Shown here: positions 18,579 to 28,163 of the stretch, piece by piece
How positions within the stretch are numbered: position 1 is the first letter of the stretch
Layout: each line of letters starts with the position of its first letter
NCBI RefSeq assembly: GCF_004785685.1
Contig: NZ_SRPF01000003.1
Span: 434,001-498,000 of the forward strand
Reading direction: 5' to 3'
Origin: Marinobacter confluentis
Lineage (GTDB): Bacteria > Pseudomonadota > Gammaproteobacteria > Pseudomonadales > Oleiphilaceae
DNA: 64,000 nucleotides
Made by a program: the position numbers and the translations under genes
The notes under the pieces: model-generated
Databases searched by the model: none
What the model saw: only the letters and a program-made list of their open reading frames with translations
What the model was told of the DNA's origin: nothing

Positions 18579-19948
18579 AAATCCTGATTCTCGGCGCTGG
18601 CCAGGTCGGTGGCACACTGGCAGAAAACCTTGCCAACGAAGCCAACGACATTACCGTGGTCGACAGCAACGGCGCCCGGCTTCGGGAGCTTCAGGACCGG
18701 CTGGATATCCGCACGGTTCAGGGTCGAGCGTCCTATCCAACCATCCTGCGCCAGGCGGGAGCAGAAGACGCCGATATGCTGATCGCCGTCACCAGCAGTG
18801 ACGAAGTCAACATGGTGGCCTGCCAGATCGCCAGTGTGATGTTCAAAACCCCCACCAAGATCAGCCGCGTTCGCGCCAATGCCTACCTGGCCCGCAAGGA
18901 ACTGTTTGGTGAAAACGGCTTTCCCGTGGACGTACTGATCAGCCCTGAACACCTGGTGACCAAGCACATCACCCGGCTGATCGAGTATCCCGGCGCACTT
19001 CAGGTGCTGGAATTCTCCAAAGGCCTGGTGCGGCTGGTTGCCATCCGCGCCACCAAAGGCGGGCCGCTGGTGGGCCACGAACTGTCCTACCTGCGCGCCC
19101 ACATGCCACGCATCGATACCCGGGTGGCCGCCATCTTCCGCAAGGACCGGCCCATCATGCCCCAGGGCAGCACAGTGATTGAGGATGGCGACGAGGTCTT
19201 TTTCATCGCCGGCACCGATCACATACGCTCAGTGATGAGCGAACTTCAGCCCCTGGAAAAGCCCTATAAAAAGATCTTTATCTGCGGCGGCGGCAACATC
19301 GGCCAGCGCCTGGCCAGCACTCTGGAAAGCCGCTATCAGGTAAAACTGCTCGAAAGGGATCATGACCGCTGCGTGATGTTGTCGGAAAACCTTCGCAAGA
19401 CCGTCGTTCTGGAAGGGGATGCCGCCAACAAGGACATCCTGCTGGAAGAAAACATCGAGAACACCGATGTATTCTGCGCCGTCACCAACGACGACGAAGC
19501 CAACATCATGGCCTCGCTACTGGCCAAGCGCCTGGGCGCCCGCAAGGTTCTGACCCTGATCAATAATCCGGATTACGTGGATCTGATTCAGGGCGGCGAT
19601 ATTGATGTGGCGATTTCCCCCCAGCAGACCACCATCGGCAGCCTGCTGACCCACGTTCGCCGGGGCGATGTCGTAAACGTTCATTCACTGCGCAGGGGCG
19701 CGGCAGAAGCCATTGAGGCCATTGCCCATGGTGATCACCGGTCGTCAAAAGTGGTCGGTAAACGGCTGGATGAGATCAATCTTCCGGAAGGCACCACCAT
19801 TGGCGCCATCGTACGCCACAACGAGGTGCTGATCGCCCATGACCATTTGCGAATCCAGCCGGACGACCACGTGATCCTGTTCCTGGTGGACAAGACCCGG
19901 ATCCGGGATGTGGAAAAACTGTTCCAGGTTGGGCTGACCTTCTTCTGA
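18575..19948 (+). CDS. trkA: Trk potassium uptake regulatory NAD-binding protein TrkA
   Basis: 457 residues. It is the cytoplasmic gating subunit of the TrkH/TrkG potassium channel. It has two tandem RCK units, each with a Rossmann domain and a TrkA-C domain: [20 protein letters not shown] at the start and [18 protein letters not shown] near residue 232. ATG 18575 overlaps the rsmB stop. The open frame extends 243 bases further upstream, but that part is antisense-frame noise inside rsmB. No trkH is present in the window. The rsmB-trkA pair is also adjacent in Pseudomonas and E. coli. Confidence 0.96.
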   Translation: MKILILGAGQVGGTLAENLANEANDITVVDSNGARLRELQDRLDIRTVQGRASYPTILRQAGAEDADMLIAVTSSDEVNMVACQIASVMFKTPTKISRVRANAYLARKELFGENGFPVDVLISPEHLVTKHITRLIEYPGALQVLEFSKGLVRLVAIRATKGGPLVGHELSYLRAHMPRIDTRVAAIFRKDRPIMPQGSTVIEDGDEVFFIAGTDHIRSVMSELQPLEKPYKKIFICGGGNIGQRLASTLESRYQVKLLERDHDRCVMLSENLRKTVVLEGDAANKDILLEENIENTDVFCAVTNDDEANIMASLLAKRLGARKVLTLINNPDYVDLIQGGDIDVAISPQQTTIGSLLTHVRRGDVVNVHSLRRGAAEAIEAIAHGDHRSSKVVGKRLDEINLPEGTTIGAIVRHNEVLIAHDHLRIQPDDHVILFLVDKTRIRDVEKLFQVGLTFF

Positions 19949-19985
19949 TCGAAAAGTGATTGAAACCTTTACCTGTGAACCTTCC

Positions 19986-20015
19986 TTAGAAATACGCGGT
20001 TCGCAGGCGTATAAT
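19986..20015 (+). promoter_or_regulatory. Candidate sigma-70 promoter of glyQS
   Basis: TTAGAA (19986-19991), an 18-base spacer, TATAAT (20010-20015). The in-frame ATG at 20014 lies inside the -10 box, which argues that glyQ starts later, at GTG 20065. Confidence 0.6.
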
Positions 20016-20064
20016 GCCGGATTTTTCAGCGCGCCATACACAGACTAACCAGCAGGCAAACGTC

Positions 20065-21090
20065 GTGACAGACAAGGCACAATCCAACAACACGCCAGAT
20101 ATCAAGACCTTCCAGGGCCTGATCCTGGCTTTGCAGAATTTCTGGGCGCAGCACGGCTGCGTGGTCCTTCAGCCACTGGATATGGAAGTAGGCGCCGGCA
20201 CCTTTCACCCGGCCACCTTTCTACGCTCCATAGGCCCGGAAACCTGGAACGCGGCCTATGTTCAGCCCAGCCGCCGCCCCACTGACGGCCGCTATGGCGA
20301 AAATCCTAACCGCCTGCAGCATTACTACCAATTCCAGGTGGTGCTCAAGCCCTCGCCCGACAACATCCAGGAGCTCTACCTGGACTCCCTGAAAGCCCTG
20401 GGACTGGACCCACTGGTTCACGATATCCGATTTGTGGAAGACAACTGGGAATCACCAACCCTGGGCGCCTGGGGTCTGGGCTGGGAAATCTGGCTGAACG
20501 GCATGGAAGTCACCCAGTTCACCTATTTCCAACAGGTGGGCGGCCTGGAATGCTTTCCGGTCACCGGCGAGCTGACCTATGGCCTTGAGCGTATTGCCAT
20601 GTACCTGCAGGGCGTCGACAGCGTATACGACCTGGTATGGACCGAGGGCCCTGATGGAGTAGTCACCTATGGCGACGTCTTCCACCAGCAAGAAGTGGAG
20701 ATGTCCACCTACAACTTCGAACACGCCGACACCGAATTCCTGTTCCACAGCTTCGATGTGTACGAGCGCGAAAGCGCCCGCCTGATCGAGGCCGGCCTGG
20801 CCCTGCCTGCCTATGAGCAGGTGCTGAAGGCATCGCACACATTCAACCTGCTGGACGCGCGCCACGCCATTTCCGTGACCGAACGCCAGCGCTTCATTCT
20901 TCGCGTACGCACACTGGCCCGCGCCGTGGCCCAGGCCTATTTCGACAGCCGCCTGAAGCTTGGCTTCCCGCTGGCACCGGAGGCACTTCGTAAGGAAGTG
21001 ATCGCCGCCAGCCAGGCCGCTGACGACAAAGCCAACGGCAAGAAAAGCAAGAAAGCGAAGAAGGCTCAGCAGGAAAAAGGGAACGCATAA
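20065..21090 (+). CDS. glyQ: Glycine--tRNA ligase alpha subunit
   Basis: 341 residues. It is the catalytic (class II) subunit of the alpha2beta2 glycyl-tRNA synthetase. Conserved stretches include [20 protein letters not shown], the [19 protein letters not shown] motif 2 region, and [19 protein letters not shown] 20065 is preferred over ATG 20014 because the latter overlaps the -10 box. The resulting N-terminus (V/M)[12 protein letters not shown] runs directly into the conserved domain. The C-terminus ends in a Lys/Ala-rich tail ([13 protein letters not shown]) not needed by the family core. glyS starts two bases after the stop. Confidence 0.96.
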   Translation: MTDKAQSNNTPDIKTFQGLILALQNFWAQHGCVVLQPLDMEVGAGTFHPATFLRSIGPETWNAAYVQPSRRPTDGRYGENPNRLQHYYQFQVVLKPSPDNIQELYLDSLKALGLDPLVHDIRFVEDNWESPTLGAWGLGWEIWLNGMEVTQFTYFQQVGGLECFPVTGELTYGLERIAMYLQGVDSVYDLVWTEGPDGVVTYGDVFHQQEVEMSTYNFEHADTEFLFHSFDVYERESARLIEAGLALPAYEQVLKASHTFNLLDARHAISVTERQRFILRVRTLARAVAQAYFDSRLKLGFPLAPEALRKEVIAASQAADDKANGKKSKKAKKAQQEKGNA

Positions 21091-21092
21091 CC

Positions 21093-23174
21093 ATGGCAAC
21101 ACAGGATTTTCTGGTCGAACTGGGCACCGAAGAACTGCCCCCCAAGGCCCTGAAACCGCTTTCTGATGCGTTTACCCAGGGTATTGCCAAAGGCCTGGAA
21201 GACGCCGGCATTGAATTCGGCAAGGTTGAAGCCTTCGCTGCACCCCGCCGCCTGGCGGTCCGGGTTCGAGCACTGGGTGACGCCCAGCCGGACAAACCGG
21301 TGGAGAAGCGCGGCCCGGCGGTCAAAGCCGCCTTTGACGATTCTGGCAATCCCACTAGGGCGCTGACTGGCTTCGCCACCTCGCTGGGCGTTACGCCGGA
21401 CCAACTAGACACCCTGGAAACCGATAAGGGCGCCTGGGTAGTCTACCGCACCATCGAGAAAGGCCGCCCGACCGTGGACCTGCTGCCGGAACTGGTCGAC
21501 CAGTCACTGGCGGCGCTGCCCATTCCCAAACGCATGCGCTGGGGTGCCCACCGCACCGAATTTGTCCGGCCGGTTCACTGGGCCATCATGCTGTACGGCA
21601 ACAAGGTCATCGATGCGCCGATCATGGGTCTGACCCCGGGCAACAAGACCCGGGGCCACCGCTTCCACTGCCCGAAATCCCTGATAGTGCCCACGCCCGG
21701 GGACTATGAAATCGTGCTGCATCAGGAAGGGTATGTGATCGCTGACTTCGCCGAGCGCCGGGAAAAAATCCGCAAAGGCGTCACGGCCATTGCGAAAACA
21801 GAAGCCGGGGGCGAAGCCGTCATTGATGAGGACCTTCTGGACGAAGTCACTGCATTGAACGAGTGGCCAGTGCCATTGATGGGCCGCTTCGAAGAGCGCT
21901 TCCTGGACGTGCCGGCGGAAGCCCTGATCTCGTCCATGAAAGAGCACCAGAAATATTTCCACGTAGTGTCCGGTGACGGCAAGATGCTCCCGCTGTTCAT
22001 CACCGTGGCGAACCTGGAAAGCAAAGACCCGAAACAGGTGATTTCCGGCAACGAGAAAGTCATCCGGCCGCGCCTGTCCGATGCCGCCTTCTTCTACGAC
22101 ACGGATCGCAGGACCCGTCTGGAAGACCGGATCGACCAGCTCAAGCCCATCGTGTTCCAGGACAAGCTTGGCAGCCTCTATCACAAATCAGTCCGGGTAG
22201 CCGCGCTGGCAAAGAAGATCGCCGACGCCATTGGCAGTGATCCACAGCTGGCCGAACGCGCCGCCATGCTGGCCAAGACCGACCTGGTCACCGAAATGGT
22301 GCTGGAGTTCACTGATCTTCAGGGCATCATGGGCCAGTACTACGCCGCCAATGATGGTGAAAACGAAGACGTCGCCAGCGCCCTGAACGAGCAGTATATG
22401 CCCCGGTTCGCCGGCGACGACCTGCCCACAACGCTGACCGGCTGCGCTGTAGCAATCGCCGACCGGCTTGATTCTCTGGTCGGCCTGTTCGGCATCAACC
22501 AGCCGCCGTCCGGTACCCGAGATCCTTTTGCGCTGCGTCGCGCGTCTCTGGGCGTGCTGCGAATCATCATCGAACGGGAACTGCCCCTGGATCTGCAGGC
22601 CTGCTGCGAATGGGCGGAAGAAACCTTTACGGTACTGACCGAGCAGAACACCGCCTCAACCGTGGTGGACTACATGCTCGAGCGCTTCCGCGCCCATTAC
22701 GAAGAGCAGGGCATCAACGCCGAAGTCTATCTGGCCGTTCACGCCCGACGCCCTACCGGCCCGCTGGATTTCGACCGCCGGGTAAAAGCCGTGGAAGCGT
22801 TCCGCCAGCTGCCGGAAGCCCAGGCCCTCGCGGCGGCCAACAAGCGGGTATCCAACATCCTGACCAAACAGGGCGGTGAGGACATCGGCGAGACCATCGA
22901 TGAAAGCCTGCTGCAGGATGCCGCGGAGAAGACCCTGGCCGAACAGATCCGCAAACAGGCCGATAAGGTATTGCCGCTATTCGAAAAAGGCGATTACGCC
23001 GCCGCACTGACCGCACTGGCCAACCTGCGGCAGCCGGTGGACAGCTTCTTTGATGAAGTCATGGTGATGGCCGAGGACGACGCCACCCGGAACAACCGCC
23101 TGGCGATGCTCAACAGCCTGCGCAACCTGTTCCTTCGCGTGGCGGACATTTCGGTACTGCCGACTTCCGCATAG
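21093..23174 (+). CDS. glyS: Glycine--tRNA ligase beta subunit
   Basis: 693 residues, the usual length (E. coli 689). The beta subunit binds tRNA-Gly and carries the HD-like and anticodon-binding regions. The family N-terminus [16 protein letters not shown], then [11 protein letters not shown] and the region [19 protein letters not shown] are clear. It forms a two-gene operon with glyQ and is followed by a weak hairpin and by tRNA-Pro. Confidence 0.97.
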   Translation: MATQDFLVELGTEELPPKALKPLSDAFTQGIAKGLEDAGIEFGKVEAFAAPRRLAVRVRALGDAQPDKPVEKRGPAVKAAFDDSGNPTRALTGFATSLGVTPDQLDTLETDKGAWVVYRTIEKGRPTVDLLPELVDQSLAALPIPKRMRWGAHRTEFVRPVHWAIMLYGNKVIDAPIMGLTPGNKTRGHRFHCPKSLIVPTPGDYEIVLHQEGYVIADFAERREKIRKGVTAIAKTEAGGEAVIDEDLLDEVTALNEWPVPLMGRFEERFLDVPAEALISSMKEHQKYFHVVSGDGKMLPLFITVANLESKDPKQVISGNEKVIRPRLSDAAFFYDTDRRTRLEDRIDQLKPIVFQDKLGSLYHKSVRVAALAKKIADAIGSDPQLAERAAMLAKTDLVTEMVLEFTDLQGIMGQYYAANDGENEDVASALNEQYMPRFAGDDLPTTLTGCAVAIADRLDSLVGLFGINQPPSGTRDPFALRRASLGVLRIIIERELPLDLQACCEWAEETFTVLTEQNTASTVVDYMLERFRAHYEEQGINAEVYLAVHARRPTGPLDFDRRVKAVEAFRQLPEAQALAAANKRVSNILTKQGGEDIGETIDESLLQDAAEKTLAEQIRKQADKVLPLFEKGDYAAALTALANLRQPVDSFFDEVMVMAEDDATRNNRLAMLNSLRNLFLRVADISVLPTSA

Positions 23175-23207
23175 GTGTAAGCTGCAAGCAGGCAAAATGA
23201 CGGACAG

Positions 23208-23230
23208 ACGGGGCTGGAAAAACCCCGTTT
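23208..23230 (+). terminator. Weak hairpin terminator after glyS
   Basis: ACGGGG (23208-23213), a nine-base A-rich loop, CCCCGT (23223-23228), then TTT. The T-run is short, so termination may be partial. The tRNA promoter overlaps it. Confidence 0.45.
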
Positions 23231-23242
23231 AGTCCGTATAAT
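23215..23242 (+). promoter_or_regulatory. Promoter of tRNA-Pro
   Basis: TGGAAA (23215-23220), 16-base spacer, TATAAT (23237-23242), followed by a G/C-rich discriminator (ACCGCCCG) of the kind seen in stringently controlled stable-RNA promoters. Confidence 0.65.
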
Positions 23243-23255
23243 ACCGCCCGTTGAT

Positions 23256-23332
<77 letters not shown>

Positions 23333-23342
23333 TTTCCCGCTT

Positions 23343-24083
23343 CTACCGTCTCTCTGAATCCTGTTCTTCATTTTTGCCGAGCGGACTCGGCCAATCCCGG
23401 TTGGGGATATTCAACTCAGCAGCAACCGGCAGCATTAATTCCGCTATATCATCGGCATCGTAATCATAGGGCTGCCTATCTAACTCACGGAAATAGCGGA
23501 TATTCATCATAATGTCCGGCTTCGACAGGATTCTCAGATTACCTGTGAGCTTCCCATTGAAAGTGTAAGTGCTAATACACGCTGATTGACCAGCAATGTC
23601 AGTCACAATGTGAAAATCTTGCATTTGTCTTGCGTTACCAAGTTCAACACCGAGCTTTTGACAGCTCTCATAACTTTCGACCGCACTGTTGCCTTCCGAG
23701 GTGTAAGCTTCTTTTGGAAAAATCGGGCCGGAAATCTCAGCGGTTCCATCCAAGGTAAAGTCGCGCACGAACGGGGACTGTCCATCCAATACATTAGCGG
23801 AAATATAAAAGTACGGGCTGTTGGGAGATTCATCTTCCGCATAGGTGGCCCAAACCCGGTTAAACGTGCAACCTCTTTCGACCTCCACCAGACTCCCTAT
23901 CTGGGAGCCTTGAGGTAAAGTCTCGAGTAAGGGCGTCATCGAGTAGCAACGCCCCTCACTTGCATTGAAATCTGCCTCCGGCAGAGCACTCGTGCCGCAT
24001 CCACTTGCGGATACGGCCAGAAGCGGGGCCATCAGAAACCGGAAATTAATGGACTGACGTAAATTGCTTTTGGACTGAAACAT
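23343..24083 (-). CDS. Hypothetical lipoprotein, paralogue B of a tandem pair
   Basis: 246 residues from ATG 24083, chosen because AAAGGAG ends seven bases upstream. An earlier in-frame ATG (24101) lies before this ribosome site. The signal peptide ends in SASGC, with lipid-modified Cys at 29, an imperfect lipobox. The mature part shares an alignable pattern with the next gene upstream: C-[YF]-SMTPLL, a second Cys before TF, V-[IL]-DG-x-SPF, Y-x-x-C in the middle, CIS, and a C-terminal DWPSP. Four mature Cys are conserved between them, suggesting two disulfides in the periplasm. Function not recognised. It is the last gene of a three-gene minus-strand unit. Confidence 0.8.
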   Translation of the reverse strand: MFQSKSNLRQSINFRFLMAPLLAVSASGCGTSALPEADFNASEGRCYSMTPLLETLPQGSQIGSLVEVERGCTFNRVWATYAEDESPNSPYFYISANVLDGQSPFVRDFTLDGTAEISGPIFPKEAYTSEGNSAVESYESCQKLGVELGNARQMQDFHIVTDIAGQSACISTYTFNGKLTGNLRILSKPDIMMNIRYFRELDRQPYDYDADDIAELMLPVAAELNIPNRDWPSPLGKNEEQDSERR

Positions 24084-24147
24084 CTGACAACTCCTTTTCA
24101 TTGAGAAAACACCTGCTCATTCCTTTTGCAGGAATCTTTAATAGCGG

Positions 24148-24888
24148 TTAGCGATGTTCAGTTGATCCTGATGTTTCATCAACGGGGGAGGGCCAATCTT
24201 CCGTGGGTATTCTTAGCTTTTTCATTAGAGGCAACAAAAATTCTGCCACCTCGACTCCATTACACCGGTATTCCTCCTGATCCCGAGTGTACTGAATCGT
24301 TATCAGGATATCTGCCAGTGGGCGGAAAGTCAGCGAGCCGTGGTCTTCAAAAGCCCCGCCAAAACTGGAAATACAAACCAGGTAGCCAAACTCCCGAGTG
24401 TGTATGCTGTAGCTGTTCCTCTGTCGAGCCTGCTCCATTTTTACACTGTAGTGAAGACAGCGTTTATAGGAATCGAGTGATCTGGTACCGGCATCGGTTA
24501 TATATCGCTCAGACGCGCCCAGCCTTGAAATCGAGCCCGGCAGGGACTCCGAAATATGTGCGAAAGGTGACTCACCATCTATAACTTCCAATGTGATGTG
24601 AAGCTTTGAAATATCTGGATCAGTCGGAGCATAGGTGGCGAAAATGGTGCTGAAAGTACAGTATCGGCTGCGCTCCTCGAAATTCTCAAGTTCTGATTCT
24701 TGAGGCAGGACCTGAAGCAAAGGGGTCATTGAGAAACAATGGCCCTTGTCAGCATCATAATCGGTAATTGGTGGAGGGGTAGTTTCCGGCCCGCAACCGC
24801 TCAGGAAGGTCGCCAACAAGGCGATGAGCAACAGATTAGCGTATTCAGAATAAAAAGATTTCGTGTGCAAAAGACTACTCCCTGTCAT
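24148..24888 (-). CDS. Hypothetical lipoprotein, paralogue A of a tandem pair
   Basis: 246 residues from ATG 24888. A TTG at 24870 has a better AGGGAG ribosome site and would give a 26-residue signal peptide, so the start is uncertain. The lipobox is TFLSGC. The mature protein aligns with the downstream gene over its whole length (CFSMTPLLQVLP against [19 protein letters not shown] against [11 protein letters not shown] against ACIS, DWPSPV against DWPSPL), with four shared Cys. The overall identity looks modest, so the duplication is old. No family recognised. It lies 30 bases after the membrane-protein gene, so the two are co-transcribed. Confidence 0.8.
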   Translation of the reverse strand: MTGSSLLHTKSFYSEYANLLLIALLATFLSGCGPETTPPPITDYDADKGHCFSMTPLLQVLPQESELENFEERSRYCTFSTIFATYAPTDPDISKLHITLEVIDGESPFAHISESLPGSISRLGASERYITDAGTRSLDSYKRCLHYSVKMEQARQRNSYSIHTREFGYLVCISSFGGAFEDHGSLTFRPLADILITIQYTRDQEEYRCNGVEVAEFLLPLMKKLRIPTEDWPSPVDETSGSTEHR

Positions 24889-24918
24889 TAACGGCCATTC
24901 CACCAATCAGATCGGCGA

Positions 24919-26412
24919 TCAGTTTTCCAAATCTGAAATCCGCGTCCAAACGGACTCCTGCCGTTGATTGTCCACCCATGAGCCAAGCCGAGGCGCAACC
25001 GGGCCACCAAAGAACCAATAGACGAGACACTTCCATAACCAGGACAGCAAGGTCTGATGGGGAGGTTGATCCATATCTCTGTTCAGACGCTCAGTCTTAC
25101 TACCCGGATCATGAAACGGCAGGTTATCAAGGCCTTCATTCATGAACGCCTGGATTGATCGCCAGGCGCCAAAGGCCTTTTCTTCAGAAGAGTAGGCAAA
25201 TCTGACTGACCGTCGCACGCTGCTATCCCGGTTCGCTGAGGCCAACTCAAGAAAGGTTTCCTGCATGGGCCAGCCGTAGGACGTCATCCAGTCTGTCGTT
25301 TCGACCATGGCGTAGAGATCATCCCACTCAACCCATAAAGCATCGCCAGTCTTGCAGTAGAAAAGCACCTGCTGTTTTTTCCGGTCGAATACCATCAAAT
25401 GACTATCGGGAAGCACCAGGCGCATCGTTATCCAGACCAGCAGAACGGCAGGCAATGTCCACAGGAACATTTCTATAAATGGCCAGACGAACAAAACCAT
25501 AATCAGTGCCAGATCCAACCCTTCCAATAAATAACCAAACAGACCCGTCATCAGAATCAATAGCACGGGCCCCAAAAAGCAACTCAGCAACAGCAGGCTC
25601 CAGTAGATACTGAAGATAAACTGAACATCGGACCCTGAAACTGTTTCATTCGACGCCAGCAATTGATGACTTCTTATACTTTTCAGGAACCCGCCATCAT
25701 TGGACGGTGCACAATCGGCTTGAACATCCTTTGGAAAGAGCCTTTCCCGAACCGACGTATCGCCGATCCTGTTGACCTCAATACTGGTTTCTCCGTCTTC
25801 CTTCGCTTGTGCAGCGATCTGGAAGTTTCCATTCAGGCTGATCAATAACGGCAGGTCTCCAACCATGACAAACTCAGCCGAATTGTGGTTGTCCTGAAGA
25901 AATGGAATGGCGGACGTAGGCACCAGCATTTCAATACCCGCAATGCTCTGGTAACAACCGATCACACCTCGTGAGGTGCTGACACTGTGGCTTCGGGCAG
26001 GACCAGATACCCGGAAGACATCTTTGCCGACCTTGCCGGATTTATTGTCGTAACCCTCAAGATGCCGGCTTCGTTTTTCACGCTCAAAAAAATCGCTTAC
26101 CTGAAGGCATTCATAGGGCGTGAGTTGTCGAATATGGCGCTCTGTGGTCAGGGCTGAATCAAGTGTCCGCTTCCTTCGAAACCGATTGAGATAAAATCGC
26201 CCAACGGCTGCCACGCTGGCGACGGCAAATAACGCCATGAACAGGACTAGAATGCCTGTTCCATCACTGTGTGCATGTATACGATCAGCCGGATAAAAGC
26301 TCGCACTACCCGCCGATGCCGAGTCACAGATTGTGAAAAAGAGGATGGGGGAAAGAACCCGCTGGCGTTTCCAGATGGTCCCGGGTGGAACGTCAATCAT
26401 TGACTTGAACAC
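24919..26412 (-). CDS. Hypothetical multi-pass membrane protein (DUF6708-like)
   Basis: 497 residues from GTG 26412, supported by AGGAG seven bases upstream. An ATG at 26454 lies before this site. Membrane segments: about 60-80 (ILVLFMALFAVASVAAVGRF) and two long hydrophobic hairpins in the middle (VQFIFSIYWSLLLLSCFLGP, then FVWPFIEMFLWTLPAVLLVW). A C-terminal cytoplasmic part begins MVFDRKKQQVLFYCK and continues WVEWDDLYAMVE. This pattern (hydrophobic hairpin followed by a strand-rich FDR-x-K segment and W-[ED]-DL) recalls DUF6708 proteins reported near type VI secretion genes. The assignment is tentative. First gene of a unit with two lipoproteins; base composition is lower in G+C than its neighbours. 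Confidence 0.78.
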   Translation of the reverse strand: MFKSMIDVPPGTIWKRQRVLSPILFFTICDSASAGSASFYPADRIHAHSDGTGILVLFMALFAVASVAAVGRFYLNRFRRKRTLDSALTTERHIRQLTPYECLQVSDFFEREKRSRHLEGYDNKSGKVGKDVFRVSGPARSHSVSTSRGVIGCYQSIAGIEMLVPTSAIPFLQDNHNSAEFVMVGDLPLLISLNGNFQIAAQAKEDGETSIEVNRIGDTSVRERLFPKDVQADCAPSNDGGFLKSIRSHQLLASNETVSGSDVQFIFSIYWSLLLLSCFLGPVLLILMTGLFGYLLEGLDLALIMVLFVWPFIEMFLWTLPAVLLVWITMRLVLPDSHLMVFDRKKQQVLFYCKTGDALWVEWDDLYAMVETTDWMTSYGWPMQETFLELASANRDSSVRRSVRFAYSSEEKAFGAWRSIQAFMNEGLDNLPFHDPGSKTERLNRDMDQPPHQTLLSWLWKCLVYWFFGGPVAPRLGSWVDNQRQESVWTRISDLEN

Positions 26413-26474
26413 CGGACAGCTCCTTGTCTTAAAACATCTGCCTGCGGGATCCATTCGCAGACCACGGCAGTATT

Positions 26475-28052
26475 TTACACCAATACCCCCGGATTCATCA
26501 TTCCCATCGGATCCAGCGTCTTTTTGGTGGTCCTTAACACCTCTCCAAACAGCTCCGGCCTTTGGCGCTCATAACCGGGCATGTGATCCCGACCAACCGC
26601 ATGGTGGTGAGTGATAGTCCCACCCAGATCGATCAGGGTTTCCATGCAGGCCTGTTTGATGTCATCCCACTGCTTAACCTGATCGCCACGTCTTCCTGGC
26701 GCGATGACGGTGTAATAGGGCGCCGGGCCATCCGGGTAGATATGGGTGAAGCGGCAGGTGACGAAGGCGCCACCGCAGACCTCTCTGGTCACCTTTTTGA
26801 CCCTGTCCATCACGCCTTGATGGAAGGCTTCGAATTTGTTCCAGGTGATGGCGGTTTCAAAGGTTTCCGCCACCAGCCCGAGGCGGATAAGGGCGTCCCG
26901 CATGTAGGGGGCGCGAATAAACTGGTTGCGCCAGTCGCCAGCCTGGCCCTGGTCCGGTTTCTTTTCTTTCCCCGCCTGAACCAGACCGCCAGCATCGGAT
27001 ACGATTTCCAGGGCCCGCTCCATCCACACATCCACCGGATGATCGGCGGATTCAAAACCAACAATCAGTAAGTGCTTACTACCGTCGCCGATGCCGTTCA
27101 TCATGGCTTCTCGGGCATCGATCAAGCGGCAGTTGGTCGGGTAGAGCCCGGACTGGGACAGCCGGCGCACGGCTTCGGCACCTTCAAAAAAATCCTCGAA
27201 ATGAATGGATCGCGTGGCCCGGTGAACCGGCCGGGCCTGCAGGCGCATCCAGGCGGAAGTGACAAACCCCAGGGCGCCCTCTGAGCCCAGAAACAGGCGA
27301 TCCGGCGAGGGGCCTGCCCCGGAACCGGGAAGTCGCCGGGATTCCAGGGAGCCGCTGGGGGTCACCACGCGGGTAGATTCCACCAGGTCATCAATGTGGG
27401 TGTAAAGAGTGGCGAAATGGCCGCCGGAACGGGTAGCAATCCAGCCGCCCAGGGTGGAGAACTCGAAAGACTGCGGAAAGTGGCGAAGGGTGTAGCCGTG
27501 GGGGCGCAGCCCGTCTTCAAGCGCAGGCCCGTAAATACCGCCCTGGATATGGGCGGCCCGGGACTGGTGGTCCACTTCAATGATCTGGTTGAACCGCTCC
27601 ATATCCACGGTCACGGTGCCAGCCCAGCTTCCTTCATAACGGGGTTCCGTGCCGCCCACCACGCTGGAGCCGCCACCGTAGGGAATAACGGCTGCCCCTG
27701 CGCGGCTGGCGTAGTCCAGCACGTCCACCAGTTCCTGCTCGCTGGAAGGCCGCGCAATCAGGTCCGGTGCACAGCTGAAATCGCCGTTCAGGCCCCGCAC
27801 AATATCCCGGAAGGATTTACCGTAGGTGTGACTGGCCCGGTCCCGCCGGTGGCTGGACATGATTGACGCCAATGAGGCCGGTGGCTGCAAACGCGAAGAC
27901 GGCAAGGTGAGGCCAGCCAGCGACGGCGGCGCCTGGGCTTCCAGCTCCTGGTTACCAAACTGCATGCCCACCAGCTGGCGCAGCTGGCCGGTTTCCTTAT
28001 CGTTGAATGCGTTTTCTTCGTTGCCCCAGGCCCAGAAGCTGCGTGTTGTCAC
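26475..28052 (-). CDS. FAD-binding oxidase of the alkyldihydroxyacetonephosphate synthase (AGPS) family
   Basis: 525 residues from GTG 28052. It has a VAO/PCMH-type FAD domain: PYGGGSSVVGGTEP (about 136-149), HIQGGIYGPALE, and FSTLGGWIATRSGGHFATLY. The C-terminal half carries AGPS-type features: ETFETAITW, CRFTHIYPDGPAPYYT, and the active-site His cluster ITHHHAVGRDH. Eukaryotic AGPS swaps the acyl chain of acyl-DHAP for a fatty alcohol to make ether lipids. Bacterial members are mostly uncharacterised, so the substrate is open. No peroxisomal-type signal or membrane segment. It is divergent from the BCCT carrier. Confidence 0.85.
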   Translation of the reverse strand: MTTRSFWAWGNEENAFNDKETGQLRQLVGMQFGNQELEAQAPPSLAGLTLPSSRLQPPASLASIMSSHRRDRASHTYGKSFRDIVRGLNGDFSCAPDLIARPSSEQELVDVLDYASRAGAAVIPYGGGSSVVGGTEPRYEGSWAGTVTVDMERFNQIIEVDHQSRAAHIQGGIYGPALEDGLRPHGYTLRHFPQSFEFSTLGGWIATRSGGHFATLYTHIDDLVESTRVVTPSGSLESRRLPGSGAGPSPDRLFLGSEGALGFVTSAWMRLQARPVHRATRSIHFEDFFEGAEAVRRLSQSGLYPTNCRLIDAREAMMNGIGDGSKHLLIVGFESADHPVDVWMERALEIVSDAGGLVQAGKEKKPDQGQAGDWRNQFIRAPYMRDALIRLGLVAETFETAITWNKFEAFHQGVMDRVKKVTREVCGGAFVTCRFTHIYPDGPAPYYTVIAPGRRGDQVKQWDDIKQACMETLIDLGGTITHHHAVGRDHMPGYERQRPELFGEVLRTTKKTLDPMGMMNPGVLV

Positions 28053-28163
28053 AATAAATTTCCCCGATCTTATTATGGTTCAAGCATAGATCATCTTCCG
28101 GAAGGCATGAAAATGCCGCTATTTTTCTGTAGCCTGCACGGCTTTTTACCGGAGGGAATAACC

